From Arthrobacter crystallopoietes (GTDB lineage: Bacteria; Actinomycetota; Actinomycetes; Actinomycetales; Micrococcaceae), in contig NZ_CP018863.1 of assembly GCF_002849715.1 (NCBI RefSeq), positions 2,604,001 to 2,668,000 on the forward strand: 64,000 nt of DNA. Reading direction: 5' to 3'. Below, one piece after another: positions 1 through 8,802 of the stretch. The position numbers and the translations under genes are program-made. The notes beneath the pieces were generated by a model. The model was given only the letters and a program-made list of their open reading frames with translations. It was not told the origin of the DNA and made no database searches. Every line of letters begins with the position of its first letter. The first letter of the stretch is position 1.

Positions 1-62
1 ACGCCCTCCAACGGCGCTGCTCCCTGCGCAGTACCGTGCTTCGGCCCACTGTCAACGCTCAT
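1..62 (-). CDS. 5' end of a further gene of the leftward operon (partial)
   Basis: Only about the first 20 codons are inside the window; the reading starts MSVDSGPKHG and runs off the left edge. The start is chosen because a strong AGGAGG ribosome-binding site sits about ten bases upstream on the minus strand (near position 74-79), only a short distance after the stop of the FAH-family gene. An ATG closer to that site leads to a stop after six codons and is therefore rejected. The product cannot be identified from so few residues. It is probably the eleventh gene of the operon that begins near 10.1 kb. Confidence 0.5.
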   Translation of the reverse strand, partial: MSVDSGPKHGTAQGAAPLEG

Positions 63-95
63 TCCGCGTCATCCTCCTAGTTCGGTGCTGTGGCA

Positions 96-956
96 TCAGT
101 TGGCTGAGGACACTGGATTGCTCAATGTGCCCACACCGGAGACGCGGCATTCAGCCGTATCCCCTGGCTGCACATGGATGGCACCGGGGGTGCCGGTGGA
201 AATGATGTCGCCCGGGTACAGCGGCATCACCTTGCTGTGGAAGCTGATCAGGTACTCGGGGCTGTACCGCATGTGGGAGACGGTGTTGGTCCGCCGTACC
301 TCGCCGTTGACCACAGTGGAGACCTGCACGTCCGCGAGCGTCCCGTCGCCGACCGCCTCGGCCAGCGGGACAATCCGCGGGCCGAAGGAGAAGAAGCCCG
401 GGAAGTTCTTGGCGCGGGTGAGGAAGCGCGGGTTGCGCTGCAGGATGTCCTCCGCCGTCTGGTCCAGCACCGGCACGACGCCGGCCACATAGTCCAGCGC
501 GTCCGCCACCTCCACATTGCGGCAGTACCGGCCAATAACGACGGCGACTTCCGCCTCGGTCGTGGTCCGCTCGCTTTGCGCCGGGAGGGGAATGTCCTCG
601 CCCGGGCCGATCACCGTGTGGTCGGCCTTGATGAAGGAGGCCGGTTCCTCCGGCACGCCCTCGGAAAGGTCGGACGCGTGCTCCACGTAGTTCAGGCCGA
701 TGCCCCAGATCATCCGCGGGTGCCGGTAAGGCGCACCGTAGGTGGCGGAGTCCGGGTCGCGGAACGCGCCGTCGTCGGTGGTCTCGGCCAGGCTCTCCAG
801 CTTTTCCAGCAGGTCTTCGGCGAGGATGTCGCGGACGTCGCCGGTGAAGCCCGGGATCAGATCGCGGACCAGTGCCAGGCCACGGCGCGGGTGGACAACC
901 GCGGCGAGTTCGTCCGCGCCCTCGCGGACCGAGCAGAGGTGCAGGGTGTGGTGCAT
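96..956 (-). CDS. Fumarylacetoacetate hydrolase (FAH) family protein
   Basis: A 286-residue cytoplasmic hydrolase or lyase of the FAH superfamily, whose members cleave or hydrate 2-oxo acids and acylpyruvates using a divalent metal. The fold signature WGIGLNY is at residues 84-90, the metal ligands fit the ExE pair at 134/136 and Asp165, and the C-terminal core motif GDIISTGTPG is at 249-258. Full length for the family. The start at 956 is the first in-frame Met with family similarity; its ribosome-binding site is weak (AAGAG). It lies 13 bp downstream of the atypical SDR gene in the same operon, next to a DapA-like aldolase, so it probably acts on a 2-oxo acid intermediate. Oxaloacetate decarboxylase, acylpyruvase and 2,4-diketo-3-deoxy acid hydrolase are all possible. 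Confidence 0.85.
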   Translation of the reverse strand: MHHTLHLCSVREGADELAAVVHPRRGLALVRDLIPGFTGDVRDILAEDLLEKLESLAETTDDGAFRDPDSATYGAPYRHPRMIWGIGLNYVEHASDLSEGVPEEPASFIKADHTVIGPGEDIPLPAQSERTTTEAEVAVVIGRYCRNVEVADALDYVAGVVPVLDQTAEDILQRNPRFLTRAKNFPGFFSFGPRIVPLAEAVGDGTLADVQVSTVVNGEVRRTNTVSHMRYSPEYLISFHSKVMPLYPGDIISTGTPGAIHVQPGDTAECRVSGVGTLSNPVSSAN

Positions 957-969
957 AGGGTTCTCTTTT

Positions 970-1743
970 CTAGTAGGAGCGGACCAGGCCGCCGTCGCAG
1001 CGGATCTGCTCGCCGGTGACGTAGGCCGCGGGCGCACCGGCCAGGAAGGCGACGACGGCGGCGAATTCCTCCGGCTTGCCGTACCGGCCTGCGGGGATGG
1101 TTGCTTCGGAGGACTTGCGCGCTTCCGCGGGCGTGGCGCCCGTCCGCTTGGCGGCCGCGATGTCGAGAGAGGCCACCCGGTCCGTGTCGATGCGGCCGGG
1201 GAGCACCATGTTGACGGTAACTCCGTCCGCTGCCACTTCGGCGGCAAGGGTTTTGAGGTAGCCGGCAAGCCCGGCCCGGCCGATGTTGGACAGCGAGAGA
1301 TTGGGCAGCGGGCTCTGCACGCCGCTGGATCCCACCGCCACAATCCGGCCCCAGCCACGCTGGCGCATGCCGGGCAGTACCAGATTGGTAAGGCGGATGT
1401 GCTGCAGCAGCAACTGGTGCACGGCGGCCAGTGCCTGCTCGTCCGTAATATCGGCGGCGCCGCCGGGCGGCGGACCGCCGCCGTTGAGTACCAGCACGTC
1501 GATGGGCCCGAACGCCTGTTCTGCCTGCTCGACCAACCTCGCAGGCGCGCCCTCTTCATTCAGGTCCATCCCGATTCCGACGGCGGAGGGCAGCTTGGCT
1601 GCCTCGGCCTGCACCGTTTCCTGGCGGCGGGCGGCGAGCACCACGTTGGCGCCTTCATTGGCCAGCGCCCGCGCGATGGCCAGTCCGATCCCGGCACTCG
1701 AACCCGGAATGAGTACGTTCTTTCCCTTGAGCCCGGTATCCAT
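970..1743 (-). CDS. Atypical short-chain dehydrogenase/reductase family protein
   Basis: A 257-residue Rossmann-fold protein of the SDR superfamily. The nucleotide-binding stretch reads PGSSAGIG (residues 13-20) instead of TGxxxGIG, followed by NGGG at 87-90 and a Ser pair at 139-140. Where a classical SDR has YxxxK, this protein reads SNIGR (residues 152-156), so neither the catalytic Tyr nor the Lys is present. The SDR-like groups with imperfect motifs that are loosely annotated as beta-ketoacyl reductase-like show the same pattern. Its ATG overlaps the stop of the DapA-like gene by one base (TGATG), which indicates translational coupling. It may act by a different mechanism or only bind nucleotide; the substrate is unknown. 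Confidence 0.8.
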   Translation of the reverse strand: MDTGLKGKNVLIPGSSAGIGLAIARALANEGANVVLAARRQETVQAEAAKLPSAVGIGMDLNEEGAPARLVEQAEQAFGPIDVLVLNGGGPPPGGAADITDEQALAAVHQLLLQHIRLTNLVLPGMRQRGWGRIVAVGSSGVQSPLPNLSLSNIGRAGLAGYLKTLAAEVAADGVTVNMVLPGRIDTDRVASLDIAAAKRTGATPAEARKSSEATIPAGRYGKPEEFAAVVAFLAGAPAAYVTGEQIRCDGGLVRSY

Positions 1744-2639
1744 CAGAAAAGCTCCTTTACGGCGTCGAGGTGGGCATCGATCATGTCGGCCAGTTCCTGC
1801 GGCAAGGTCGGCGCCGGCGGCCGTACGAGCGCTTCGGCAATGATGCCGCGGCGCTTGAGGATCTCCTTGCGCAGGGCCAGGCCAATGCCCGGCTGGCCCT
1901 CGAAGTTCGCCAGCGGCAGCCAGGGCGCGAAGACCTCGCGGGCGGCGCGGAAGCCGCCGTCGGCGTGTGCCGTGATGGCCAGTTGCAGTGCCTCCGGGTG
2001 CGAGAAACCCGTCATGGCGCCGGCCGCCCCGGCGGCCAGTTCGTCGATAAGCCCGACGCCGCCGAGACCGCCGAAGACGGGAACGCCGGTGGCCCTGGTG
2101 AGCTGCGCGATGGCGGCCGCGGTCGGCGGTGCCTCGGACTTCACCGCCACAATGAAGGGGCACTGCGCCACGGTAGCCAGCACCTGCGCCGTGCTGATCT
2201 TCACGCCGGAAGCCGCGGGATAGTCCTGCAGCACGATGCCGGCGCCGGTGGCCTGATGGATGGCGTGCAGGTGTGCGCTCAGGGTCTCCGCATTGGGCGT
2301 GTTGACCTGCACCATGAGGCCGGCCAGATTTCCTCCCGCGGCGCCGATGGCGGTACGAGCCTGCTCGATCGCCACATTGGTGGTGCGGGCGGAAAGCCCG
2401 ACGACGAGTGGCGTTCCTCCGGCTTCCTCGGCGACCGTTTGTACCGCGACTGCCTGCTCTGCTGTGTCGAGGGCCGCGCCTTCGCCGAACACGCCGAGCA
2501 CCACCACGCCGGCGGCCGGGATGCGCGTGTAGAGCTGGACCTCGCGGCGCAGCGATTCGGTATCGACGGCGAACTCGGTTCCGGTGAAGGGGGTCGCGAG
2601 GACACCCCACAGGCCTCGGGCTAACGGAGTAGTGATCAT
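1743..2639 (-). CDS. DapA/N-acetylneuraminate lyase family class I aldolase or dehydratase
   Basis: A 298-residue TIM-barrel enzyme of the dihydrodipicolinate synthase family, which uses a Schiff-base lysine to cleave, condense or dehydrate 2-oxo acids. Visible are the GVFGEG loop (49-54), the catalytic Tyr in LQDYPA (Tyr140) and the Schiff-base Lys in VAVKSEA (Lys167). Length is normal. The context is catabolic (transporters, FAD oxidase, FAH hydrolase), so a 2-keto-3-deoxy acid aldolase or a dehydratase is more likely than lysine biosynthesis. The start codon overlaps the stop of the upstream FAD-dependent oxidoreductase by four bases (ATGA). The exact substrate cannot be read from sequence. 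Confidence 0.85.
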   Translation of the reverse strand: MITTPLARGLWGVLATPFTGTEFAVDTESLRREVQLYTRIPAAGVVVLGVFGEGAALDTAEQAVAVQTVAEEAGGTPLVVGLSARTTNVAIEQARTAIGAAGGNLAGLMVQVNTPNAETLSAHLHAIHQATGAGIVLQDYPAASGVKISTAQVLATVAQCPFIVAVKSEAPPTAAAIAQLTRATGVPVFGGLGGVGLIDELAAGAAGAMTGFSHPEALQLAITAHADGGFRAAREVFAPWLPLANFEGQPGIGLALRKEILKRRGIIAEALVRPPAPTLPQELADMIDAHLDAVKELF

Positions 2640-3862
2640 GGGGTGGGACTGTCCTTTCGGTTAAGGGCCATGGAGACGATGTGTTCGGCGATCGCGAGGG
2701 AGGAGGTGGCAGCGGGGGAGGGGGCGTTGCGGACGCTCAGCACCGTCCCCTGGCGGGTGATCCGGAAGTCATCCACGAGCGAGCCGTCGCGGCCCAGTGC
2801 CTGGGCGCGGATGCCGGACGGGCCGGGAACGACGTCGTCGATTGTCAGTTCGGGAACATACTTGCGGGCTTCGGCGACGAACTTCCGCTTGCTCAGCGAG
2901 CCGATCATCTCCATCGCGCCGGTGCGCCAGTGCTGCTTGGCGAAGGCGCGGAAGCCGGGCCAGGCAAGGGTGTCGGCGAGATCGCGCGGGGAGACGGTGG
3001 TCCAGCCATAGCCTTCGCGGGCGAGGGCGAGGACCGCATTGGGCCCCACCATCACCTCACCGTCCACGCGCGGGGTCAGATGGACGCCGAGGAACGGATA
3101 GCGGGGATCGGGCACCGGGTAGACGAGGCCCTTCACCAGGTCCCGCTTCTCGGGACGCAGCAGATAGTACTCGCCGCGGAAGGGCACGATCTTGGGTTCA
3201 TCATCGTCGCCGGCCAGTTTGGCCACGCGGTCGGCATGCAGGCCGGCGCAGACGATGACGGAATCAAACGCCTCGGTGGTTTCCGCTCCGTTGTGGCAGC
3301 CGGTCAGCACCGTTTCCAAGCCGCGGCGGGTGAGCGCGGTGACCTCGAAGGAGGTGCGGACGGTGCCACCGGCGGCGGTGACGTCGTCGGCGAGCGCGCG
3401 GGTGATCGCGCCGTAGTCCACAATCGCCGTGTGGGGTGAGTGGAGGCCGGAGGTGCCCTCCACATGGGGCTCGATCCCGCGGAGTTCGTCCCGGTCAATG
3501 ATCCGGACGTCGGGGACGCCGTTGGCCTGCGCGCGGGCCATGATGTCGCCGAGCCGGGCTTCCTCGACGCTGTTCCGCGCCACGAGTACCTTGCCGCATT
3601 CGTCATAGTCCAGGCTGCGCTCGCCGCAGTACTCCTGCAGCAGTTCGACGCCCCGCCGGCACAGCCGGGCTTTCAGCGAACCCGGCGTGTAGTACAGCCC
3701 GGCATGTACCACGCCGCTGTTCCGGCCGGTCTGGTGCGCGGCCAGCGTGGGCTCCTTCTCGAGCACGGTGACCTGGGCTTCGGGCTCCACGGCCAGCAGC
3801 CGGCGGGCCACGGCCGCGCCTAAGATGCCGCCGCCGATTACTGCGTAACGGGTTCCTGTCAT
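2636..3862 (-). CDS. lhgO: L-2-hydroxyglutarate oxidase (LhgO)-like FAD-dependent oxidoreductase
   Basis: A 408-residue DAO-fold flavoprotein. The FAD dinucleotide-binding motif GGGILG is at residues 10-15, followed by the family stretch RNSGVVHAGLYYTPGSLKA near 49-67, which is typical of LhgO/YgaF, the enzyme that oxidises L-2-hydroxyglutarate to 2-oxoglutarate with electrons passed to the membrane quinone pool. The start is the Met immediately before the Rossmann strand and overlaps the MFS transporter stop by four bases. Because it sits with an aldolase and an FAH hydrolase instead of the glutarate hydroxylase CsiD, the true substrate may be another 2-hydroxy acid. The symbol denotes family resemblance, not proven function. 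Confidence 0.8.
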   Translation of the reverse strand: MTGTRYAVIGGGILGAAVARRLLAVEPEAQVTVLEKEPTLAAHQTGRNSGVVHAGLYYTPGSLKARLCRRGVELLQEYCGERSLDYDECGKVLVARNSVEEARLGDIMARAQANGVPDVRIIDRDELRGIEPHVEGTSGLHSPHTAIVDYGAITRALADDVTAAGGTVRTSFEVTALTRRGLETVLTGCHNGAETTEAFDSVIVCAGLHADRVAKLAGDDDEPKIVPFRGEYYLLRPEKRDLVKGLVYPVPDPRYPFLGVHLTPRVDGEVMVGPNAVLALAREGYGWTTVSPRDLADTLAWPGFRAFAKQHWRTGAMEMIGSLSKRKFVAEARKYVPELTIDDVVPGPSGIRAQALGRDGSLVDDFRITRQGTVLSVRNAPSPAATSSLAIAEHIVSMALNRKDSPTP

Positions 3863-5112
3863 CGGGTTTCCTTCGGTGACGTTGACTTGAGTGTTGAGGT
3901 TGGGCTGACGGTTTTGCGGCGCAGGGTGAAGACCGGCATGCCTCGTGATTTGCGGATCAAGCGGCGCCCGATGCGGAATGTGATTGCCGCGGCCAAGGCG
4001 ACCATCCCGGCCACAACCCAGGCGGTTGAATAGGAGGTCGCGCTGACGAGGAAGCCGAACAGCAGTGGGCCGACAGCAGAACCGAGCGAGAGGCCGGTCT
4101 GCACGGCGCCGGTGGCGGATGCTGCCGCCAGCCGGTTGTCGCGGACGACGGCGAAGTGCAGCAGTCCGGTCCACGTCCAGCCCGCGCCGAAGGCGAGCAG
4201 ACTGCCGATGACGATCAGCGGGTGGGAGCCGACGCTCAGCAGCAGGTAGCCGAAGACACCGGCGACGAGCAGGTTCGCGATCAGGATGTAGGGGCTGCGG
4301 GTCGGCATGCGGTCCATAAGGGCGCCGAGGAAGACCCGGATCAACAGGCCCAGCAGCGCCGCTCCCGCAAAGAGGAGGCCTGCCGCGCTGGGCGAGATCC
4401 CGGCCTGCACGGACGAGTCCACGAGGAACACGCCCAGCGAGGTCGCGGCGGCCGCCGCGAGCCCGCCGGCCAGGGTGAGGACCACGAGTCCGGCACGCGG
4501 GGTGCCGCGGTCCTCCGGGTGCCCTGAAGCCTTGGCTGGACCTGTTGCGCCCTGTCCACGGGCGAGTGCCCAGACGGCGAGGGCCGCGGCCACAACCGCG
4601 CCGCAGAAGAACGCGTACCGCCAGCCCAGCACCAGTCCAATGGTCGGCACGGCCAGCCCGCCCAGAATCGACGCCGCCGGGATGGCCGACTGCTTGATGC
4701 CGAAGGCCAGGCCCAGCCGTTTGTCGCCGATGCTCCTGGAGATTCCGAGGTTCGCGGCAGGCTGGGCCATGGAGTTTGCCATGCCCCCGATGAAGAGCGC
4801 CGCCACCAGGATAGGGAACGACGGCGCCGCGCCGGCTCCTGCCAGCGCGAGGACCGCCAATCCGGCCGAGATCGCCATGCCCCGGCCGGCGCCCAGCCGC
4901 TGGACTACGCAGCCGAGCGGCCGGGCGAAGATGCCCGATACGGCAAACAGCGTGGCTGCCGCGATGCCCATCAGTGCCGGTCCCAGGTTCAGGTCGTCCC
5001 GGATCTGTACTGCCAGCGCGCCCAGGAGGAATGCGGGCAGCACGCCGGTAGTGGTGACGGAGACGGCCTGCAGCAGCGTGACGACTGGCCGTCCGGTCGG
5101 TGCAGCGGTCAC
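3859..5112 (-). CDS. Major facilitator superfamily transporter
   Basis: A 417-residue membrane protein with about twelve hydrophobic segments and a central polar linker near residues 190-215 (rich in G, K, E, R), as in MFS carriers. Residue patterns such as GWRYAFF at the start of TM6 support the family. It is co-translated with its neighbours: its stop overlaps the lhgO-like start by four bases, and its own start overlaps the end of the TRAP permease gene by four bases. A second transporter beside a complete TAXI-TRAP system suggests either uptake of a related compound or export of a product. Substrate unknown. Confidence 0.85.
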   Translation of the reverse strand: MTAAPTGRPVVTLLQAVSVTTTGVLPAFLLGALAVQIRDDLNLGPALMGIAAATLFAVSGIFARPLGCVVQRLGAGRGMAISAGLAVLALAGAGAAPSFPILVAALFIGGMANSMAQPAANLGISRSIGDKRLGLAFGIKQSAIPAASILGGLAVPTIGLVLGWRYAFFCGAVVAAALAVWALARGQGATGPAKASGHPEDRGTPRAGLVVLTLAGGLAAAAATSLGVFLVDSSVQAGISPSAAGLLFAGAALLGLLIRVFLGALMDRMPTRSPYILIANLLVAGVFGYLLLSVGSHPLIVIGSLLAFGAGWTWTGLLHFAVVRDNRLAAASATGAVQTGLSLGSAVGPLLFGFLVSATSYSTAWVVAGMVALAAAITFRIGRRLIRKSRGMPVFTLRRKTVSPTSTLKSTSPKETR

Positions 5113-7226
5113 GGTGTGCTGGCCGCCGCCGGTGCTGCGGGCTCGTCATGGGAGCGCCGCTTGATGCGGATGACGTGGAGCAGGAGCCCGACGGCGATGG
5201 CGCCTGCGCCGACGGCCAGGAACATGGGCTCCATGACCAGCAGCGGCAACGAGCCGAGACCGATCACCGCGCGCTCAAGCCAGTTCGCCGGGCCGATGAT
5301 CCAGCCGCCGGTTGCCACGGCCAGCGCCGCAACCGCGGTCGCCGAAACAGCCAGGGCCAGCAGCACGGTACCGATGCCGCCCTGCATCAGCAGGCCGATC
5401 CCAGGTCCCGACAGCACGAAGATGAACGGGACGAGGAAGGCAGAGAGCGTGTAGCGCCAGGTCAGCCACATCGTCGGAATGGGCTTGCCGCCGGTGATGG
5501 CTGAGGCGGCGAACGGCGAGAGCGCGGTCGGCGGCGACACTTCGCTGAGCACGGAGTAGTAGAAGATGAACATGGCTGCGGCGAACGCGGGCACGCCGAC
5601 ATCCTGAAGCGCGGGGCCGATGATCACCCACGAGATGATGAAGCTAGCGGTGACCGGTACGGCCAGCCCGAGCAGGATCACCGAGATGGCGGAGAACAGC
5701 GCCGTCAGGAACAGGCTTCCGCCGGCAAAATCCACGATGATGTTCGCCAGTTTCAGGCCGAGGCCGGTCAGCGTCATGACACCGACAATCAGGCCGGCCG
5801 CCGCCATGACGGGGATGACGGACAGGGCGCCGGTGGCACCCGTTGCCAGGGCGTCCCAGATCCGCTTCGGGGTCATCCACGACTCGCGGTCGAAGAAGCT
5901 GAGTACAAAGGCGAGCATGGTCGCGTACACCACGGCCCGGAACGGGGTCATGCCCAGCGCCATGAACACGACAATCGCGATCAGGGAGCTGAAGTGGTAG
6001 CCGAAGCGCAGCAGCAGCTTGCCAACGGGCTTGGCATCGAAGTCGACCGCCTTGGTCTTGAACCGCCGGGCGTCCATCTCGATGGCCAGGATGATGCCGA
6101 GGTAGTACAGCAGGGTGGGAATGGTGGCCCAGATCAGCACTTCCAGGTAGGACACGTTCAGCAGGGCGGCGATGATGAAGGCCGCGGCGCCAAGGGTGGG
6201 AGGAGACATGATCGCACCGATGCCGGCCGCGGCCAGGACCGCACCGCCGTGCTCCTTGGGGTAGCCTGCCTTACGCAGCAGTGGCCAGGAGATGCCGCCG
6301 AGGGTGACCGTGGTGGCAACGCCGGAACCGGAAACGGTACCGAGGAGGAAACCCGCCAGGGTAACAGTACGTCCGGGGCCGGAACGGGACTGGCCGAAGG
6401 CCGAGAACGAAAGGTCGATGAAGAATTTCGTGGCTCCGGAGGCGCCGAGCACCGCACCGTAAATGGTGAAGAGGATGATGTAGGTGGCCGCGACGTCCGT
6501 GGGGACACCGAAGATGCCTTGCGTGCCCATCACGTTGTGGCCCACCAGACGGATCCAGCCGAACGCCGACGTCTGGAACGGGTCCGGGAAGTAAGGGCCG
6601 AAGTACGCGTAGGCAAAGAAGAACATCACCACGGCCGGTACGAGGATGCCCACGGTACGGCGGCACGCCTCAAGCACGAGCAGGATTGCGATCGTGCCCA
6701 TGATCAGGTCGAGGTAGGTGGGAATGATGGCGCGCCGGAAGAAGGCATCCCAGTCGGAGATGATGTACAGGAAGGGAACGATCGCGACGATGGCGAGTAC
6801 CCAGTCGACGATGTGCGGGTTATCCGCTCGGCCGCTTTCCTGCGCCTGGCTGGTCCTGCCCCATCCGCGGTAGACCAGGAAGGTCAGCGACAGGCCGAGC
6901 ATCAGGAACGCCGGCAGGTAGAACTGCGTGGCCATGGGGTTGAACACCCAGTAGAGGGCGAACAGCGACAAGGAAACCCCGAGGACCTGGACCACCAGCT
7001 TGGGCTTGCCGCTCAGATGCCGCGCCGGCTTTTCGGCCTCGAATTCGGCGATCAGCGCCTCTTCGTCGATCGAATCGTTCCCGGGATCGTTTTGTGCTTT
7101 CACATTAAGCTCGCTGTTGGCTTCGTCGTTCGACTCATGCGGGTCCTCATGGTGCGCGTGCCGTGGATCTTCCGGCCGCGATGCACGCGCGGTCACGGCT
7201 CCGTTGCCGTCGGGTCGCTCGGTCAT
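5109..7226 (-). CDS. TRAP transporter fused permease subunit (TAXI type)
   Basis: A 705-residue polytopic membrane protein combining the small (DctQ-like) and large (DctM-like) TRAP permease domains in one chain, as is usual when the binding protein is of the TAXI class. The hydrophilic N-terminus of about 75 residues is rich in acidic residues, followed by repeated hydrophobic helices and conserved glycine-rich stretches such as SGSGVATT and MSPPTLGAAAF in the middle. TRAP transporters import carboxylates using an ion gradient. An AAGGAG ribosome-binding site precedes the ATG. The gene lies directly downstream of the DUF1850 and TAXI genes, so the three form one transporter. Confidence 0.92.
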   Translation of the reverse strand: MTERPDGNGAVTARASRPEDPRHAHHEDPHESNDEANSELNVKAQNDPGNDSIDEEALIAEFEAEKPARHLSGKPKLVVQVLGVSLSLFALYWVFNPMATQFYLPAFLMLGLSLTFLVYRGWGRTSQAQESGRADNPHIVDWVLAIVAIVPFLYIISDWDAFFRRAIIPTYLDLIMGTIAILLVLEACRRTVGILVPAVVMFFFAYAYFGPYFPDPFQTSAFGWIRLVGHNVMGTQGIFGVPTDVAATYIILFTIYGAVLGASGATKFFIDLSFSAFGQSRSGPGRTVTLAGFLLGTVSGSGVATTVTLGGISWPLLRKAGYPKEHGGAVLAAAGIGAIMSPPTLGAAAFIIAALLNVSYLEVLIWATIPTLLYYLGIILAIEMDARRFKTKAVDFDAKPVGKLLLRFGYHFSSLIAIVVFMALGMTPFRAVVYATMLAFVLSFFDRESWMTPKRIWDALATGATGALSVIPVMAAAGLIVGVMTLTGLGLKLANIIVDFAGGSLFLTALFSAISVILLGLAVPVTASFIISWVIIGPALQDVGVPAFAAAMFIFYYSVLSEVSPPTALSPFAASAITGGKPIPTMWLTWRYTLSAFLVPFIFVLSGPGIGLLMQGGIGTVLLALAVSATAVAALAVATGGWIIGPANWLERAVIGLGSLPLLVMEPMFLAVGAGAIAVGLLLHVIRIKRRSHDEPAAPAAASTP

Positions 7227-7744
7227 GGGTTCTCCTTGATATCTAGCACAACGTACGGGTTGTCATTCCCGACTAGCTCCCACAGGGCAAGCGGTGGCTG
7301 TTCCGGGACGTGGAGGGTGCGCTGTCCCAGGTCGGTGGCAGCAATGGAGAGCGTGTCGAATACCACCGGACGTGAGGGGTCCGGCGGCACCACATAGTTG
7401 CGGCGGTCGCCTGGGGCAGCGGACGCGGGGGCTCCGGGAACGCCGTAGTACTCCTCGAGAACCGCCAGCTGGTCAGCTGCGATCTCCATCAAACGGTAGG
7501 TGCCGTCCGGCTGCACCTTGTAGCGTTCCTCCGCGCGGGAATGGTAGATCGAGTTGCGGTAGCTCACCGCAAAGGAATCCGCGGCCAGCGGAACCCGGGC
7601 CAGCTCGCCGTCGTCGTTGCTGATCACCAGCGTGCGGCCGCTTTCGCCTTCTCCGGAGGAAAAGGCGAAAGCGGCGGCCGACACCGCTCCTAGTACGCCC
7701 AGGCACACTAGGACGGTAACCACGACGGCGAGCGGACGGCGCAT
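7223..7744 (-). CDS. DUF1850 domain protein, TRAP-transporter associated
   Basis: A 173-residue protein with one N-terminal hydrophobic helix (residues 5-28), then an extracytoplasmic domain containing YRNSIYHSRAEERY (about 61-74) and LVGNDNPYVVLDI near the end, characteristic of DUF1850. Proteins of this family are typically encoded between the TAXI binding protein and the fused TRAP permease, as here. The gene starts 6 bp after the TAXI gene and overlaps the permease start by four bases. An accessory role in the transporter is inferred from this conserved context; biochemical function is unknown. Confidence 0.8.
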   Translation of the reverse strand: MRRPLAVVVTVLVCLGVLGAVSAAAFAFSSGEGESGRTLVISNDDGELARVPLAADSFAVSYRNSIYHSRAEERYKVQPDGTYRLMEIAADQLAVLEEYYGVPGAPASAAPGDRRNYVVPPDPSRPVVFDTLSIAATDLGQRTLHVPEQPPLALWELVGNDNPYVVLDIKENP

Positions 7745-7750
7745 GGGGTG

Positions 7751-8764
7751 CTAGCTTCCAGCCTGGTCGAAGTAGGTCTGGGAGCCGGGGCAGGTCTCGA
7801 CGAAGGGCACGTCGCCGGCGGTGGCTGCATCAAGCTCCTCCGCGGCAGGGTGGACCTGGATAAGCTGTTCCTTGTTGTCGAAAATCGCAGCGGTGATGTT
7901 CTGCTGGAGCTGCTCGTCCATGGCAGCGGAGGCAACCAGGATGTTGGGCGAGGCCACCACGGGGATGGGCTCCGTCTGGCCTTCGTAGGTGTTGGCCGGG
8001 ATTTCCTGCTCGACGTAGTACTTGCCGTACTCCTCCGCCATCGGCGCAGCGTATTCGCCGATCGGGAGGATCACCATGTCGCCGTCGGCAGCGAGGTCGA
8101 TCAGGGCACCCGTGGGGAGGCCGCCTGACCAGAAGCCCGCGTCGATGGTGCCGTCGCGAAGGGCTGCCACGGTCTCGGCAACGCCGAGCTGGCGGCGGTC
8201 GATGTCCTTTTCCGGATCGAGGCCGGCCGCCTCCAAGGTGCGGATTGCACCGACCTCGGTTGCCGAACCCGGTGCACCGACGGAGACAACCTTGCCCTTC
8301 ATATCTTCGACGCTCTGGATGCCGGTGCCCTCGACCGTTACCGGCTGCAGGAAGTTATTGTAAATATTGCCGAGCGAGCAGATGTCCAGGGGGTCGCCCT
8401 CGAAATCGCCGGTTCCTTCGACGGCGTCAGCGACGACGTCACCCACGGAGAAAGCAAGCTGCGCTGCGCCACTCTTGATCAGGAGCATGTTGTCCACGGA
8501 GGCGTTGGTCTCCTGGACGGTGGCGTCATAGCCCTCAACGTTTTCACGGATGACGGTCGCGAAACCGCCGCCCAGCGGGTAGTAGACGCCGCCGGTGCCG
8601 CCGGTGGCGATGGACAGCGTGCCGCCCTCGCCCGACTCTGCCCCGCCGCCTCCGCCGCCGCCCTCGGGGGCCGGGCTGCCGCAGGCGCCCAGGAACAAGG
8701 CCGGCGCCAGGATAGCGGCGGCGGCGAGGCGTGACCGGCGGACCTTCTTTGAGGTGCTGGGCAT
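7751..8764 (-). CDS. TAXI family TRAP transporter substrate-binding lipoprotein
   Basis: A 337-residue extracytoplasmic binding protein. It has a lipoprotein signal peptide with lipobox LGAC (Cys28), a Gly-rich linker (residues 34-48), then the TAXI hallmark GGTGGVYYPLGG near 55-66. A TAXI protein delivers the substrate to the fused TRAP permease encoded two genes downstream. GGAGAA precedes the ATG. As the fourth-from-promoter regulated component after the SDR and CMD genes, it indicates that the operon is for uptake and breakdown of an anionic compound, probably a carboxylate; the ligand is not evident. Confidence 0.92.
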   Translation of the reverse strand: MPSTSKKVRRSRLAAAAILAPALFLGACGSPAPEGGGGGGGAESGEGGTLSIATGGTGGVYYPLGGGFATVIRENVEGYDATVQETNASVDNMLLIKSGAAQLAFSVGDVVADAVEGTGDFEGDPLDICSLGNIYNNFLQPVTVEGTGIQSVEDMKGKVVSVGAPGSATEVGAIRTLEAAGLDPEKDIDRRQLGVAETVAALRDGTIDAGFWSGGLPTGALIDLAADGDMVILPIGEYAAPMAEEYGKYYVEQEIPANTYEGQTEPIPVVASPNILVASAAMDEQLQQNITAAIFDNKEQLIQVHPAAEELDAATAGDVPFVETCPGSQTYFDQAGS

Positions 8765-8802
8765 AGTGTTCTCCTTTTTGATGGTGATGGTGATGCGAGC
8801 GG

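Noticed and set aside
174..1019. Long open frame on the plus strand opposite the FAH gene
   Set aside because: It is a GC-driven mirror of the leftward gene, which has family motifs; the plus-strand product has none.
2636..3862. Role of the LhgO-like gene in the same lysine/glutarate pathway as gcdH
   Set aside because: It lies in a different operon with another regulator, and no CsiD-type glutarate hydroxylase is present, so a common pathway is not supported.
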